This document shows, piece by piece, positions 34,899 to 45,823 of a stretch of DNA of 64,000 nucleotides. The position numbers and the translations under genes were made by a program. The DNA comes from Ehretia macrophylla (lineage: Eukaryota; Streptophyta; Magnoliopsida; Boraginales; Ehretiaceae). The stretch lies in contig CM075781.1 of NCBI GenBank assembly GCA_037974665.1, positions 34,015,235 to 34,079,234 on the forward strand. Reading direction: 5' to 3'. Position 1 is the stretch's first letter; each line of letters starts with the position of its first letter. The notes under the pieces are model-generated. The model made no database searches, was not told where the DNA came from, and saw nothing but the letters and a program-made list of their open reading frames with translations.

Positions 34899-37800
34899 TC
34901 AGACGAAATACCGCTTCAGGTGTTCTGAGTGCCAGGTGTTCTTCAACAGTCTCCCGTTTTTGTCGCGAAGGTAGAAGGTCCCTGGTCGGACTTCTTTCAC
35001 GACTTCGTACGGTCCTTCCCAGGTCGGGGATAGCTTGTTACCCGAGCGTGGCAAAAAGATGGCCTTTCTGAGCACAAGGTCTCTAACTTTAATAGGTTTA
35101 GGCTTGACCTGTTTGGCAAAGGCTCTTTTCATGGCAGCTTTGCTGGCCAGCATTCTGATCTGAGCTTTAGCTCGGAGCTCTTTGGCGAGGTCGAGCTCTT
35201 CACGGATCCGTGCTCCGTTTATTTCTAGATCATGATGGCGGGTTCTATTGGTCGGGGACCCGATCTCCACTGGCAACACTGCTTAAGTACCGAAGGTCAG
35301 CTCGAAGGGCGATTCTCCCGTTGCTGAGCTGGTGGTGGTCCGCTGAGCCCACAACACCTCGGGAAGAATCGATGCCTACTGGCCCTCTGCTTTCTCCAAC
35401 TTGGTTTTCAGGCCCTGCAAAATGATTTGGTTAGTCCTTTCAACTTGGCCATTACTTTGAGGGTGAGCAATAGACGAGAATCTAAGGTCGATCCCAATCT
35501 CAACACATTTGCCTCAAAAGTATACACTGTCGAATTGTTTGTCGTGGTCAGTAACGATGACCTTTGGCAGCCCAAATCGGCAAATGATGTTTTTCCATAC
35601 GAAATTCCAAGCTACCTTTTCTGTTATTCTAGCAACACCTTCAGCCTCGAGCCATTTGGTGAAGTAATCTACAGCTACGAATGCGTGCTTCTTTTGGCCG
35701 ACACCGGTCGGCAATGGGCCGATGATGTCTAGACCCCATTGATAGAATGGCCATGGGCTTATCATCACTGTGAGGTCTACAGCAGGCTTCCTCTGTACAT
35801 TGGCAAACCTCTGGTAGGTGTCATATCTTTTTACATACTCTTTGGCATCTTGCTCTAAAGTTGGCCAGAAATAGCCTTGCCTCAATGCCTTTCGAGCCAG
35901 AGCTTTGCCTCCCAAGTGGTTCCACATACCCCTTCATGAATCTCCCGGAGTACATAGTGTCCCTCCTTGGGTCCAACACATTTCAAGAGAGGCCAAGTGT
36001 AGGCTCTCTTATAGAGTTGTCTGGTAATTATGACAAACCTTGAGGCCTGTTTCATGAGTTTTCGAGCTGCGTTTTCATCCTCTGGGGTCATACCCCCTCC
36101 AAGTAGTCCACGATTGGTTTGGTCCAATCTGGGCTTAGATTGAGCTCGACTACGTCTTGTACCTCTAACTGAATACTGGGTTCGGATAGTTCTTCCACAT
36201 GGACCAGGGCAGGTCAGCTCTCGCCCAAGGCCAACCTGGATAGTGCATCAGCCTTCGTATTCTCCTCCCTCGGAATTTGCTGTATGGTGAACCTTTTGAG
36301 CCCTGAGGTCAAATTCTTGACTCTGTTGAGGTAGGCTAGCATGTTACTGTCCTTGGCTTCGAATTCTCCCGATATCTGACTAGAAACCAGTTAAGAGTCG
36401 ATGCTCAAGTCGACTGTCTGCGCGCCGAGCTAAGCTGCAATTTTTAATCCTGCAATCACCGCTTCGTACTCCGCTTCATTATTGGACGCCGGAAAGGTGA
36501 ACTTGAAACAGTATTGGTGCTCATGCCAGGTCAGGTCGAGGATGACCACCCCAGCTCCGCTACTAGACTTCCCTGATGCCCCATCCACATGGACCTTCCA
36601 TACTTCTTCCGGGTCGTGCTCGGCTCGGCCAGTGCACTCCACCATAAAGTCTGCGATGGCTTGGGCTTTGATGGCTGTTCTGGGCTGGTAGGTGATGTTA
36701 AATTGACTCAGCTCAACTGCCCATTTCAGAAGTCTACCCGACGCCTCTGGCTTGTGCATGATGGACTTGAGTGGGGCATCCGTCATGACCTTAATCAGGT
36801 GAGCATCAAAGTATGGCCTCAGCTTCCTTGCCACCGTGATGAGCGCAAGGGCAAGTTTTTCCAATGGGGAATACCTCACCTCAGCCCCTTACAAGGTTTT
36901 GCTGACATAACAGACCGGCTTCTGTTGCTTTCCTTCTTCTCGGACTAGTGTTGCCGCTACTGCTGTCCCCGAGCATGCTAGGTATAGTACTAGTTCCTCC
37001 CCCACCCCAGGTCGGGATAGTAGGGGTGGCGAAGCTAGATACCTCTTCAGCTCTTGAAAGGCGTTCTGGCATTCCGTAGTCCATTCAAAGTTCTTAGGGT
37101 TCCTTAATATTTTGAATAAAAGAGCACACTTGTCAGCCGACCTGGACATGAATCTGTTCAGCGCTGCGACCTTGCCTGCTAACACCTGGACGTCCTTCAC
37201 GCAGGTCGGCGGCGCCAGGTCAAGTATCGCCTGGACCTTCTCCGGGTTGGCTTCTATTCCGTGGGCTGTGGCCATGAAGCGCAGGAATTTGCCTGGCTTG
37301 ACACCGAATGTGCACTTTTTCGGGTTCAGTTTTATCCCAAAGTGCTCCATTACGGCGAAGGCTTCAGCCAGGTCGGCTACATGGTCTTCCGTCCTTCTGC
37401 TATTTACCAACATGTCATCCACATAGATTTTCATATTCCGGCCAATCTGATTTTTGAAGACCTTGTTCACCATCCGAGTGTAGGTAGCTCCAACTTTCTT
37501 GAGGCCAAAAGGCATGACCTCATAATAGTAGAATCTTTTATCGGTGGTGAAGGCGGTCTTCTCTTTGTCTCCAAGAGCCATCTTGATTTGATTATAGCCT
37601 TTGAAGGCATCCATGAAAGAGAGTAGCTCAAATCCGGAGGTGGCGTCCACCATCTGATCGATCCGTGGTAGGGGAAAGCAGTCCTTAGGGCAGGCTTTGT
37701 TGAGGTCAGTGAAGTCAATACACAGTCTCTATCCACCTGAGGACTTAGTCACCAGTACCACATTGGACAACCAGGTTGGGTACTATATTTCCTTTATGTG

Positions 37801-38780
37801 GCCGGCGTCCACTAACTTGTCGACCTCTTCTGCTATGATTTGTTGATTATCATAATGGAAGTGCCTGCGCTTTTGCTTTACCGAATAGTGATTTGGGTCG
37901 GCATTCAGGTGATGCTCAATTATATCCGGGTCAATACCTGTCATGTCAGAGGCAGACCAGGCAAATATGTGTTCATTCTTTAAAAGAAATTGGCTTATAC
38001 CTTTCTTGAGGTTGGCAGAGAGTTCACTCCCAACCTTTGCTCTTTTGGTTTCATCTGAGAGCTCCACCTCCTGAAGGTCTTCAGTTGGGCTGCCTCTCTT
38101 AGCATGCCTCTTCTCTTCGGGCAGACCTGGTCCCCAGCCAACCTGATACTTGGGTCGGAGCGAGTTTTCATAATATTCCCGAGCTGAGAGCTGGGCTCTG
38201 CTAATGGTGGCCGTGTCGGCCAGGGTCGGGAATTTTAGGGCCTGGTGGTAGGTGGATAGGACGGCCCTGAAATGGTTGAGCGCCACCCGACCTAGAATTC
38301 CATTGTAGGTGGAGTTACAATCTATCACAATGAAGTTGGCTTGCATTGAAACCCGCTTATGTCCGTCCTCCAGCTTCAGCGGAAGGTTAATAACTCCTTT
38401 AGCTCGGTGTGCTTGCCCAGTGAAACCGGCTAAAGTGCCCCTCAATGGCCTGAGTCGGCTCCTGTCCAACCCCATTTGCTCAAAAGCGTGGAGGAATAAA
38501 ACTTCTGCCGAGCTCCCTGTGTCCACCATCAGCCTATTTACGGTGAAGTTGGCTATCTCAGCGCTGATCACTAGTGGGTCATCATGGGGCAATATTACCC
38601 CCTCCAAGTCTTCTGAGGAAAAGGTGAGCTCCTCCGCGCTCGGGGCCGGACTCCGTACCGGTCCATACTCCCTTCCAGCCCGAATATAACCTTTCCTGCT
38701 TGCCGAGGTCTCCCCTCCCGAAGCAAGTCCTCCCGCAATGGTTTCAATCACAGTCAAGCATCCGCCCCCAGCCTGGCGCC
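34899..38780 (-). pseudogene. Tat Gypsy pol region: PR, RT, RH, second RH, IN (fossil)
   Basis: Domains in order on the - strand: aspartic protease (VDTGSSAEVLF) near 38520; reverse transcriptase from about 37860 (IYVDDMLVNSR near 37420) to about 37050; RNase H to about 36640 (RKLRPYFDAH); a second RNase H (VHVDGASGKSSSGAGVVI; NNEAEYEAVIAGL) near 36430-36600; integrase zinc region and core (GLDIIGPLPTG) about 35500-36120; and a C-terminal segment (LSPTWEGPYEV) near 34900-35050. No chromodomain is seen, as expected for non-chromovirus Tat. Several breaks. Confidence 0.9.
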
Positions 38781-40161
38781 TAGGTGGACTCCTCTCTCTA
38801 TCCCTTTGATCATGATTTCGGGTCGGCTGCGGATCTATGTACCTTCGGAGATGGCCTCGGGCTATCAGTGCCTCGATCTCTTGTTTCAAGTCTTTGCACT
38901 CTTCGGTGGTGTGGCCGTAGTCCAGGTGGTAGCAGCAATAGTTGGTTCTATTGCGCTTCTCGGGTCGGCCTTTCATCCTTGGAGCTAGAGGCAAGTGGTT
39001 CTGGTGCTAGATCTCCATCAGGATCTGCTCCCTTGTGGTGTTGAGGGGAGTGAACATAGTCAACCGGGGGTTCTGCTTTGGCTGTTAGGGCTGCTTGCCT
39101 AAGTCGTTTTGGATTTTGCCCCCAGGTTGAGCTCGGGAGGTTTCTCCCTTCCTGCCAGTATCCTTCTCCTTGTCATCGTCCCTCTTTGCCTGATGGATTT
39201 CTTCCGAGTGTATGTACCCTTCTGCTTGCACCATCAGCTCGGACACAGTATCCACGGGGTCGATGGCCAATGAAGATATAAGGGGGCCCGACCTGAGCCC
39301 ATTCTGGTAAGCCATCAACGCCATGGAGTCCTCCAGGTTGGGAATTCGAAGGGACTGTTCATTGAATCTCTCAGACTTTCCCATCTATGTTGCTTTACCA
39401 GCAGCAGTGTAGAAATGTGGCGGGTGGCCCGCCGGCTCCCCGCAAAGCGGGAGAGGAAAGCCTCAGCCAACTGATGAAAACTTGCAATTGAACCGGGACG
39501 AAGCTTCTGGAACCAATCCAAGGCATTGCCAACCAGGGTGGTCGGGAATGTATTCGTCTTCATGAGGTCGGACATGTCATGCAGGGTCATGTGGTGATCG
39601 AAGTTGAGCAAGTGACTGGCTGGGTCTCCATCTCCATTGTAGACGGCCATCCGGTTGCTGGTGGGCAGTGACGTGGCTAGTACCTCGGGTGAGAAGGGGC
39701 TTACACCGAGCTAGTTGATAACCTTGGCTATTGCGGCCGCGGTTTTAGCCTGCTCGAGGTCGGCTTGAGCCGCCCTTGGACCTCTCGCCTCACCGGGTCT
39801 CGCCACTGGCTCTAGGAAGCCCTCTTGGTCCTGCATCGGCCTTGGCCTGGGGTTTGGGATGCGGAACTGTGGATGCAAGGCCGCGGCGTAGCTTCTTGCA
39901 GAGCCAAGGAGCCCTCAGCTAGCCGGGCTACCTGTTCTTTGAGTTCCTCAAACATCCTCAGCATCATTTTTATCTCTGGTGACAGGTTGGAGTTGAGTTC
40001 TCATTCCACCGCGGGGTTGGTTTGAGTGGCTAAGTGTATACGTTGGCTCGTCCCAACGTCGGCTGGGTTTGGGTTTTGGCTAGGCACCTGCGTGGTTTCG
40101 AGGTCCCCATCTGGGTTAGGCGAATCCTCTACCAGTGCGCTATGGCTTCTCGTTTGTACCA
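38780..40161 (-). pseudogene. Tat Gypsy gag region (fossil)
   Basis: Begins with ATG at 40161 on the - strand (MVQTRSHSALVED). A Retrotrans_gag domain follows, with GNALDWFQKLRPGSI and FLSRFAGSRR near 39480-39550, and a CCHC-type knuckle (CCYHLDYGHTTEEC) near 38930. Broken fossil. Confidence 0.88.
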
Positions 40162-40206
40162 TAATGGCTTCTCAGTGAGTAGTGAAGGACAGTGAGAGAA
40201 AGAACA

Positions 40207-40229
40207 GTTTCCCACATACGGCGCCAAAC
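40207..40229 (-). other. PBS of the Tat Gypsy element
   Basis: Read on the - strand: TTTGGCGCCGTATGTGGGAA, directly after the 5' LTR. It is close to the PBS of the LARD-like element at 10961-10983. Confidence 0.85.
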
Positions 40230-40693
40230 TGTCGAGGTCGAATTCTCGCAGTTGAACTGTTCGGCTACGCTTGCCGAGCTGAACGTTTTAGGTTGGCCTC
40301 CGAGTTGAACTTTTCAGGTTAGCTACGTCACCTGCACAGAGAAAAGAAGGAAAAGGTGGGGTGATGACCCGGATTTTCCCCTCGGGCGCGCGAATGATTA
40401 GTATGTCCGAGCTGGCAAGGTAGATGAGAGCATTTAATGACGAGTTACCTCCAAAGTGAAGAGGGTGGAGCTCTATTTATACTAAATTCGGGTCTGACAG
40501 CATTTAATGCGATACAGCTTTATGTCCCATCAGTGCTTTATGTCCCATCGGAACAGTTGGCACTGAGGTCTGGGCTTTCCGGGTCGGGTCAGCATTTCGG
40601 TTGGGCATTTAGCTGAATGTGCTGGGCTCGGCTTAGATTAGCCCGTCTCAGCTCGGCGTGGGCAACTCACCCTAGCTCGGTTGCCCCTCGTCA
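40230..40693 (-). repeat. 5' LTR of the Tat Gypsy element
   Basis: 464 bp, about 16 bp longer than its partner because of a local duplication of the word CTTTATGTCCCATC. The TATA-like box on the - strand lies near 40475-40488, pointing toward gag. Confidence 0.92.
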
Positions 40694-40698
40694 ATTAC

Positions 40699-41010
40699 TA
40701 ATGTTATTATTATCTGTCAAATAATCAAAATGTTCATTCAATGCATAAATTCAAATATATAATAGAAGATGAAAATTATTAGTATTATTATTACTATTAT
40801 TATTATCAAATATTAAATATTACTATTATTGTTTATAATTATTATCTGACTATTTTGACTACTGTTTTTATCGACTACTACTAGTAAGCCGTATGACTTT
40901 TTTGTTGTATCGTTTTCGATATAAATTCCGTAATAAGTATTTCTGTTTGTTGGTTTACAGGCTTGGGAATTTAAAAAGATTATTCTTCTTAAACACACGA
41001 CATTTATAAT
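40699..41010. repeat. (ATT)n-rich degenerate minisatellite, right part
   Basis: Continues the block interrupted at 30944 by the Gypsy insertion: AATCAAAATGTTCATTCAATG and TATTATTATTACTATTATTA-type text. No gene. Confidence 0.65.
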
Positions 41011-41049
41011 CATGAGTACACCTTAACCAACTTAAAACTACATCTCTAT

Positions 41050-41585
41050 GCCCACAATGTCCTTTCCCAGTTCCGTCCATTCACCAAATTTTGTTCTTCA
41101 AAAACCATTTATTTTTTTATTCTAAGACCTAAAACAATTTTATATCACAAGAATATTATACACTTTAAGAGTTAATCTCGAGATGGTTCGCACTTAAAGA
41201 GAGAATCATACTATTAGACCAAATTGTTAGTAGCGTTTTCTCATAACTTTGGTTGTTCTTCTATGTTGAAAGTAGTGCGAGACTTCGGAATGTAAATCCT
41301 CCAAGTCTCTCATCAGCATGAAAAATTGAGTTCTGCTTTTCTGCTTTATAGAATTATACTTTTCTTAGTGATAGGATCGGAAAAATGGTGCAACAAAAAT
41401 GATCCTTCATTTCTTTGATTAGCCTAATATGGTTCGTATTAGGTTTATCAATTGATATTTCTAAATTCTTGTAGCATTTTACTGGCATCAATTAATCATG
41501 GTAATTGAGGCATACATTTTACACCAACTTACTCTTGTACCACCATCATTATTTCCCCATTTCACTGATTGCGCATACTGCATAA
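41050..41585 (+). promoter_or_regulatory. Conserved CRK 5' flank (locus 3)
   Basis: Matches the 5' flanks of loci 2 and 4 in several blocks (CCCACAATGTCCTTTCCCA, GAAAGTAGTGCGAGACTTC, GATCGGAAAAATGGTGCAAC). The stretch that carries the GGTCAA W-box core in loci 2 and 4 is absent here. An unrelated segment of about 115 bp (41103-41220) interrupts the alignment. Confidence 0.55.
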
Positions 41586-44500
41586 AAGGGCTTTATTTTC
41601 CTCAAAGATCTCATACATCCTTTTGGCCTCATCACAGGTCAGCCTCCATTGAAACTCTTCTGCATAAAAAGTGATACTTACACAGAAAATAGCACATACC
41701 AGGCAAACCTGAATGCTCTTCTCTCTTCCCTCTCCTCTAATGTTAACACATATGGATTTTACAACGCTTCCGTTGGCCAAAACTCCGATAGAGTAAACGC
41801 AGTTGTGCTTTGTAGAGGAGATGTTCAGCTTGATACATGTCGTGCTTGTATCAATAACTCAACTCGTGTGCTCGTAGAACGTTGTAAAAACAAAAAGGAA
41901 GCAATAGTATGGTATGATTATTGCATGGTAAGATACTCGAATAAATCCATAATTGGAACAAAGGCTACCGATGATCCTGCTTTCTCTATGTCGCATCCAG
42001 AAAATTCAACAAGTGTGAACCAGTTTAATCAGGAGCTGAAAACCCTGCTGGATAGCCTACGAGATCAAGCTGCATATGCTGGACCCTTTCGCAAATTCGC
42101 TACAGGAAATAGAACTGCGTCTGGTTTTCAGACAATATATGCGCTAGAGCAATGCGTTCCAAATTTGTCTTTGGAGGATTGCAGCGATTGTCTCAGTACA
42201 GCTGTTGAAGGTATTCCTGGATGTTGTGACGGGAGGAAAGGAGGGAGAGTTGTTGGACGAAGCTGCAATCTTCGTTATGAGACCTACCGCTTCTTCAACG
42301 AGACTACTTCATCAGAAGATGGACAATTGCCCCCGGCTGAAGGTTTGTTATATTTTAACCGCTTATGCATAGATTATAAATTTCGTCAAATTAGACAAAA
42401 GATAATAATTTATTTCCTACCGCAATATCAGAAGAATGGACTAATTCTATGTATTTTGTTTGAAATGGTTAATTCTAAATTTGGAGGAATTGGAAAACAT
42501 AGAGAATGTGTTTCTCATGTTTATTCTCTTATACCAAGTATGGGAGTCGAAATAGATTAAAAATGTCACTCTAATTAATCTCAACAAATTCCAGCATATA
42601 TGATATTTCCTCTTCGCGAAATTTGATGTTGATGAGTCATTTATGTTTTTGCAGGTGATAATGATAGCAGAACTCTGATTATCATCATTCTTGTCATTTC
42701 AGTTTTTGGGGGTCTTATGCTTATTGCTTGCATTTGGTTTATCTTAAGGAAGCGAAAGCGGAAATTAATTGATAAACTTGACAGTAAGTTGGAATTCATA
42801 GATTTGTGCAGTAACTGTTTTTCCTATACATAATGGAAAATGGCTGGCCTTTAAGATGGCGATAAGTGTTACCATTAATGCACGTGATGATGACATAGTC
42901 ATCAACACTGCACATAATGGTCCTACGTGCCACAATGGGTGGGTCTCATATGTTTTTTGTGGGCCAACCATGTAATTTACATTAGGAAATTTATGTTAAT
43001 TGACGTCAGGAAATTTGTTTTACCCCCTTTTATCGACAAGGTTATCTTATAAATTTGGTGCAGCCAAAGAAGATATTACAACTATGGAATCCTTGCAATA
43101 CGACTTTGACACCGTAAGTGCTGCTACAAATTACTTCTCTGATGCTAACAAGCTTGGACAAGGTGGATTTGGTGTAGTTTACAAGGTAATATCTAATCAT
43201 AAGTTTGACTAATGGCGTGCGGTCCAGATTAATCAGATGTTAATTATTCTTCCAGAAATTACTTTAACATGTGTCTATTCTGGCATAATCCAGGGCGAGC
43301 TTCCAAACGGACAAGCAATAGCAGTGAAAAGGCTGTCTAAGGATTCAGAGCAAGGTGATCTTGAATTTAAGAATGAGGTCTTGCTAGTCGCCAAACTTCA
43401 ACACAGAAATTTGGTTAGACTCATTGGTTTCTGCCTACAAGGAATTGAAAGGCTCATTATCTATGAATTCATGCCCAAGGAAAGCCTTGACAAGCTCATG
43501 TTTGGTACTTCAACTGCCATAGATATTTTGCCTAATAGCAAAGTTAATTTTCATAACGAATTTTTTTTTTATTTGCAAATGTCTTGCTCAAGAATTTACT
43601 TAAATAAATATGTAGATCCAGTCAAGCGTGCAGAATTGGATTGGGATAGGCGCTACAAAATCATAGTAGGTGTTGTTAAGGGACTTCTTTATCTTCACGA
43701 AGACTCTCGGCTTCGAATTATTCATCGTGATCTCAAAGCAAGTAATGTTCTCTTAGATGAAGAGTTGAATCCAAAAATTTCAAATTTTGGCATGGCAAGA
43801 TTATTTGTGCCGGATGAAACTCAAGCCAGCACTAGTAGAATAGTTGGGACCTAGTAAGTTTTTCATTTCTCATCTCTTTGCCTTCTTTTTTTTCATTTAG
43901 TTGAAGAACATTTGTCTCTGCAACATCTGAGAATCGTGCGACATGTTTTCAAGAGGCACGCAAAAAGTATCCCAGGCTGGCAGGCTGCTTAGAAGTTGAA
44001 AACATCTAAACCTTAACATATATTAACCTTTGCAGTGGATATATGTCACCAGAATATGCAATGTACGGAAAGTTCTCAGCCAAGTCTGATGTCTTTAGCT
44101 TTGGTGTATTAGTTTTAGAAATTGTGAGTGGGCAAAGAAACACCTCTTTTAGAAATGGGGAGCATGTGGAGGATTTACCAAGCTATGTGAGTATATATGG
44201 ACATAAATTCAAACTAATTATCATATGTAAACTCGTTATGTTAAATGTTACTTCAGATCACAATGTAAACTTGTTGCAGGCTTGGAAAAATTGGCGAGAT
44301 GGAACAGCTGCAAACGTGATAGATCCCATATTAAGGGCCAGTTCAGGGTCGATGCGTGACATAATGAGATGCATACATATTGGTTTGTTATGTGTTCAAG
44401 AACATGTGAACGATAGACCAACAATGGCTTCAGTTTTTCTCATGCTTAACAGCTTTACTTTCACTCTTCCAATGCCCTCTGAGCCTGCCTTTCTAATGCA

Positions 44501-44612
44501 TAGTGGCCTGGAGTCCGAAATGCCAAGGTCTGATGAGAAGAATGGTTCGAGAATGTTGGTATCTGGTCGTGCCTCGGTGAATGAGGCTTCAATAACTGAA
44601 TTATATCCTTGA
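41586..44612 (+). CDS. CRK locus 3: DUF26 receptor-like kinase with NFG motif and no ancestral ATG
   Basis: Seven exons inferred from splice sites and locus 4: to 42342, 42655-42783, 43064-43185, 43294-43504, 43616-43853, 44036-44186, 44280-44612. Exon 1 has two DUF26 domains ([26 protein letters not shown]). Exon 2 gives one membrane helix ([20 protein letters not shown]) and a basic stop-transfer. The kinase has [24 protein letters not shown] and [12 protein letters not shown]. Two oddities: the bases giving ATG and MDYQ in loci 2 and 4 are deleted, leaving TAA directly before KGFIFLKDL; and the DFG aspartate, which binds Mg2+, is Asn ([11 protein letters not shown]). All later exons are open and end at a stop after ASITELYP. 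It is probably a recent pseudogene or, with a new start, a pseudokinase receptor. Confidence 0.8.
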
Positions 44613-45432
44613 TAACTTCCATGGTGTTATCTCTGCATTAAATGGAACTTGCGATCATTCATTATTTTCTCTGTTCATATGCTAATAGTTATTTTAGATC
44701 CTGAACCATCTAAATTAGAGCTTTGTATTCAGTGTGAACTCAGGTTCTGAATGTTGAGCAGCTTTATATAAAATTTTCTCAATTAATAAACTTGATCAGC
44801 AGCAAAGAAATGTGTTCCAGTTCAACTCATCTACTTGATAAGCCTTTTTCTTCACCTAGAGTACTTTCGTTAAAATGTTAGGTAAATTGACCTGAATGAA
44901 GTCCTTTGCTATTAAGAGCTCGAGATCATATACAACTAAATAAACTCATTTCTTGGTTTAGATGCTTTATGACTTCTTGTTTGTTGATTGTGATATTTAG
45001 ATAAGATTTTAACCTACAACCTTGCAGACTTAGAAATGATTTCTTTTCTTAAAAACACGGTGTGTTGCGTTATGAATTTGCCCTGTTGATGAATTCAATG
45101 ACGAAAAGGCCATAGAATGACAGTGTAAGGATCAATCTGTCGACTTTTCATCACCAATTTACGATCCAAAGGAAGACGACGATCCAGCAACAGATGACAA
45201 AAGAAAAAAAAATACATATATTGAAAAAAACAACCAGTCGCTAGACCGTCGCCATTTACCACGGCCAAGCGACGATTAGTTATATACTTTATTAATTAAT
45301 ATAAATACAGCCAATTCGTTACAAATTAACATCGGATTGGCAACAGATTTTAATGATAATGATCCGTCGCGCCTCGGTCGCCATATTGCTAACAAGGTGA
45401 AAATAACAATTGGCGTACTGCGCGGGTCCCCC
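44613..45432. other. 3' flank of CRK locus 3 and unassigned DNA
   Basis: The first 200 bases match the 3' flank of pseudogene 1. From about 45170 several CGTCGC/GCGACG words (CTAGACCGTCGCC, AAGCGACGATT, GATCCGTCGCG) resemble subterminal repeats of CACTA-type DNA transposons. No gene is seen. Confidence 0.45.
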
Positions 45433-45598
45433 TGTTGACAGCTTATGCACACGTGATAAATATGAAATTTTTGATTCAATCATGCAACTTTCCTATTTCT
45501 TTCCATTGTAAATCCTGATTTTATGTTGTAAACTTCCTAAATATGTTGTATGTTGATGAATAAACAAATTAAAACATTTCTTGGGATATCTCTTTACA
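45433..45598 (+). repeat. Probable 5' LTR of the + strand Copia element
   Basis: About 166 bp with TG...CA ends just before a Met-type PBS. With no partner LTR in the window the left boundary rests on the TG rule alone. Confidence 0.5.
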
Positions 45599-45656
45599 TG
45601 GTATCAGACAAGCATTTTCTCTAAGCATTCAATTCATATTTTCCTTCACCACTTAT

Positions 45657-45823
45657 TGAAAGAATTGTATTCGGGGTAAATTACAATCTATTCAGATGTA
45701 CATCACGTATTTATACAACAAAACATCCTACACCAATGTAACTACTCGTAGAGATAAAGAAGTACAAGGATCAGAGTCATGTCAGATAAAGTTTCAAAAA
45801 TTCAAAATGTACAATCGTTATCA
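45657..45823 (-). repeat. 3' LTR of the nested Copia element
   Basis: TGAAAGAATTGTATTCGGGG ... CGTTATCA, 167 bp. It has a TATA-like TGTATAAATACG on the - strand. Confidence 0.94.

Larger units (their letters stand above)
30945..40693 (-). mobile_element. Ty3/Gypsy LTR retrotransposon, Tat lineage
   Basis: Complete in outline: LTRs 30945-31392 and 40230-40693, TSD attac on both sides (30940-30944 and 40694-40698), PBS next to the right LTR, and a PPT next to the left LTR. On the - strand come gag, protease, reverse transcriptase, RNase H, a second RNase H and integrase. The second RNase H-like domain, the PBS type and an extra region between integrase and 3' LTR with reverse-oriented coding are marks of the Tat lineage. 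LTRs differ at about 8% by hand count, so insertion is several million years old. Coding parts are broken in several places. Confidence 0.95.

Noticed and set aside
42765-42971. - strand frame overlapping CRK locus 3
   Set aside because: Shadow of exon 2 and intron 2 of the receptor gene.
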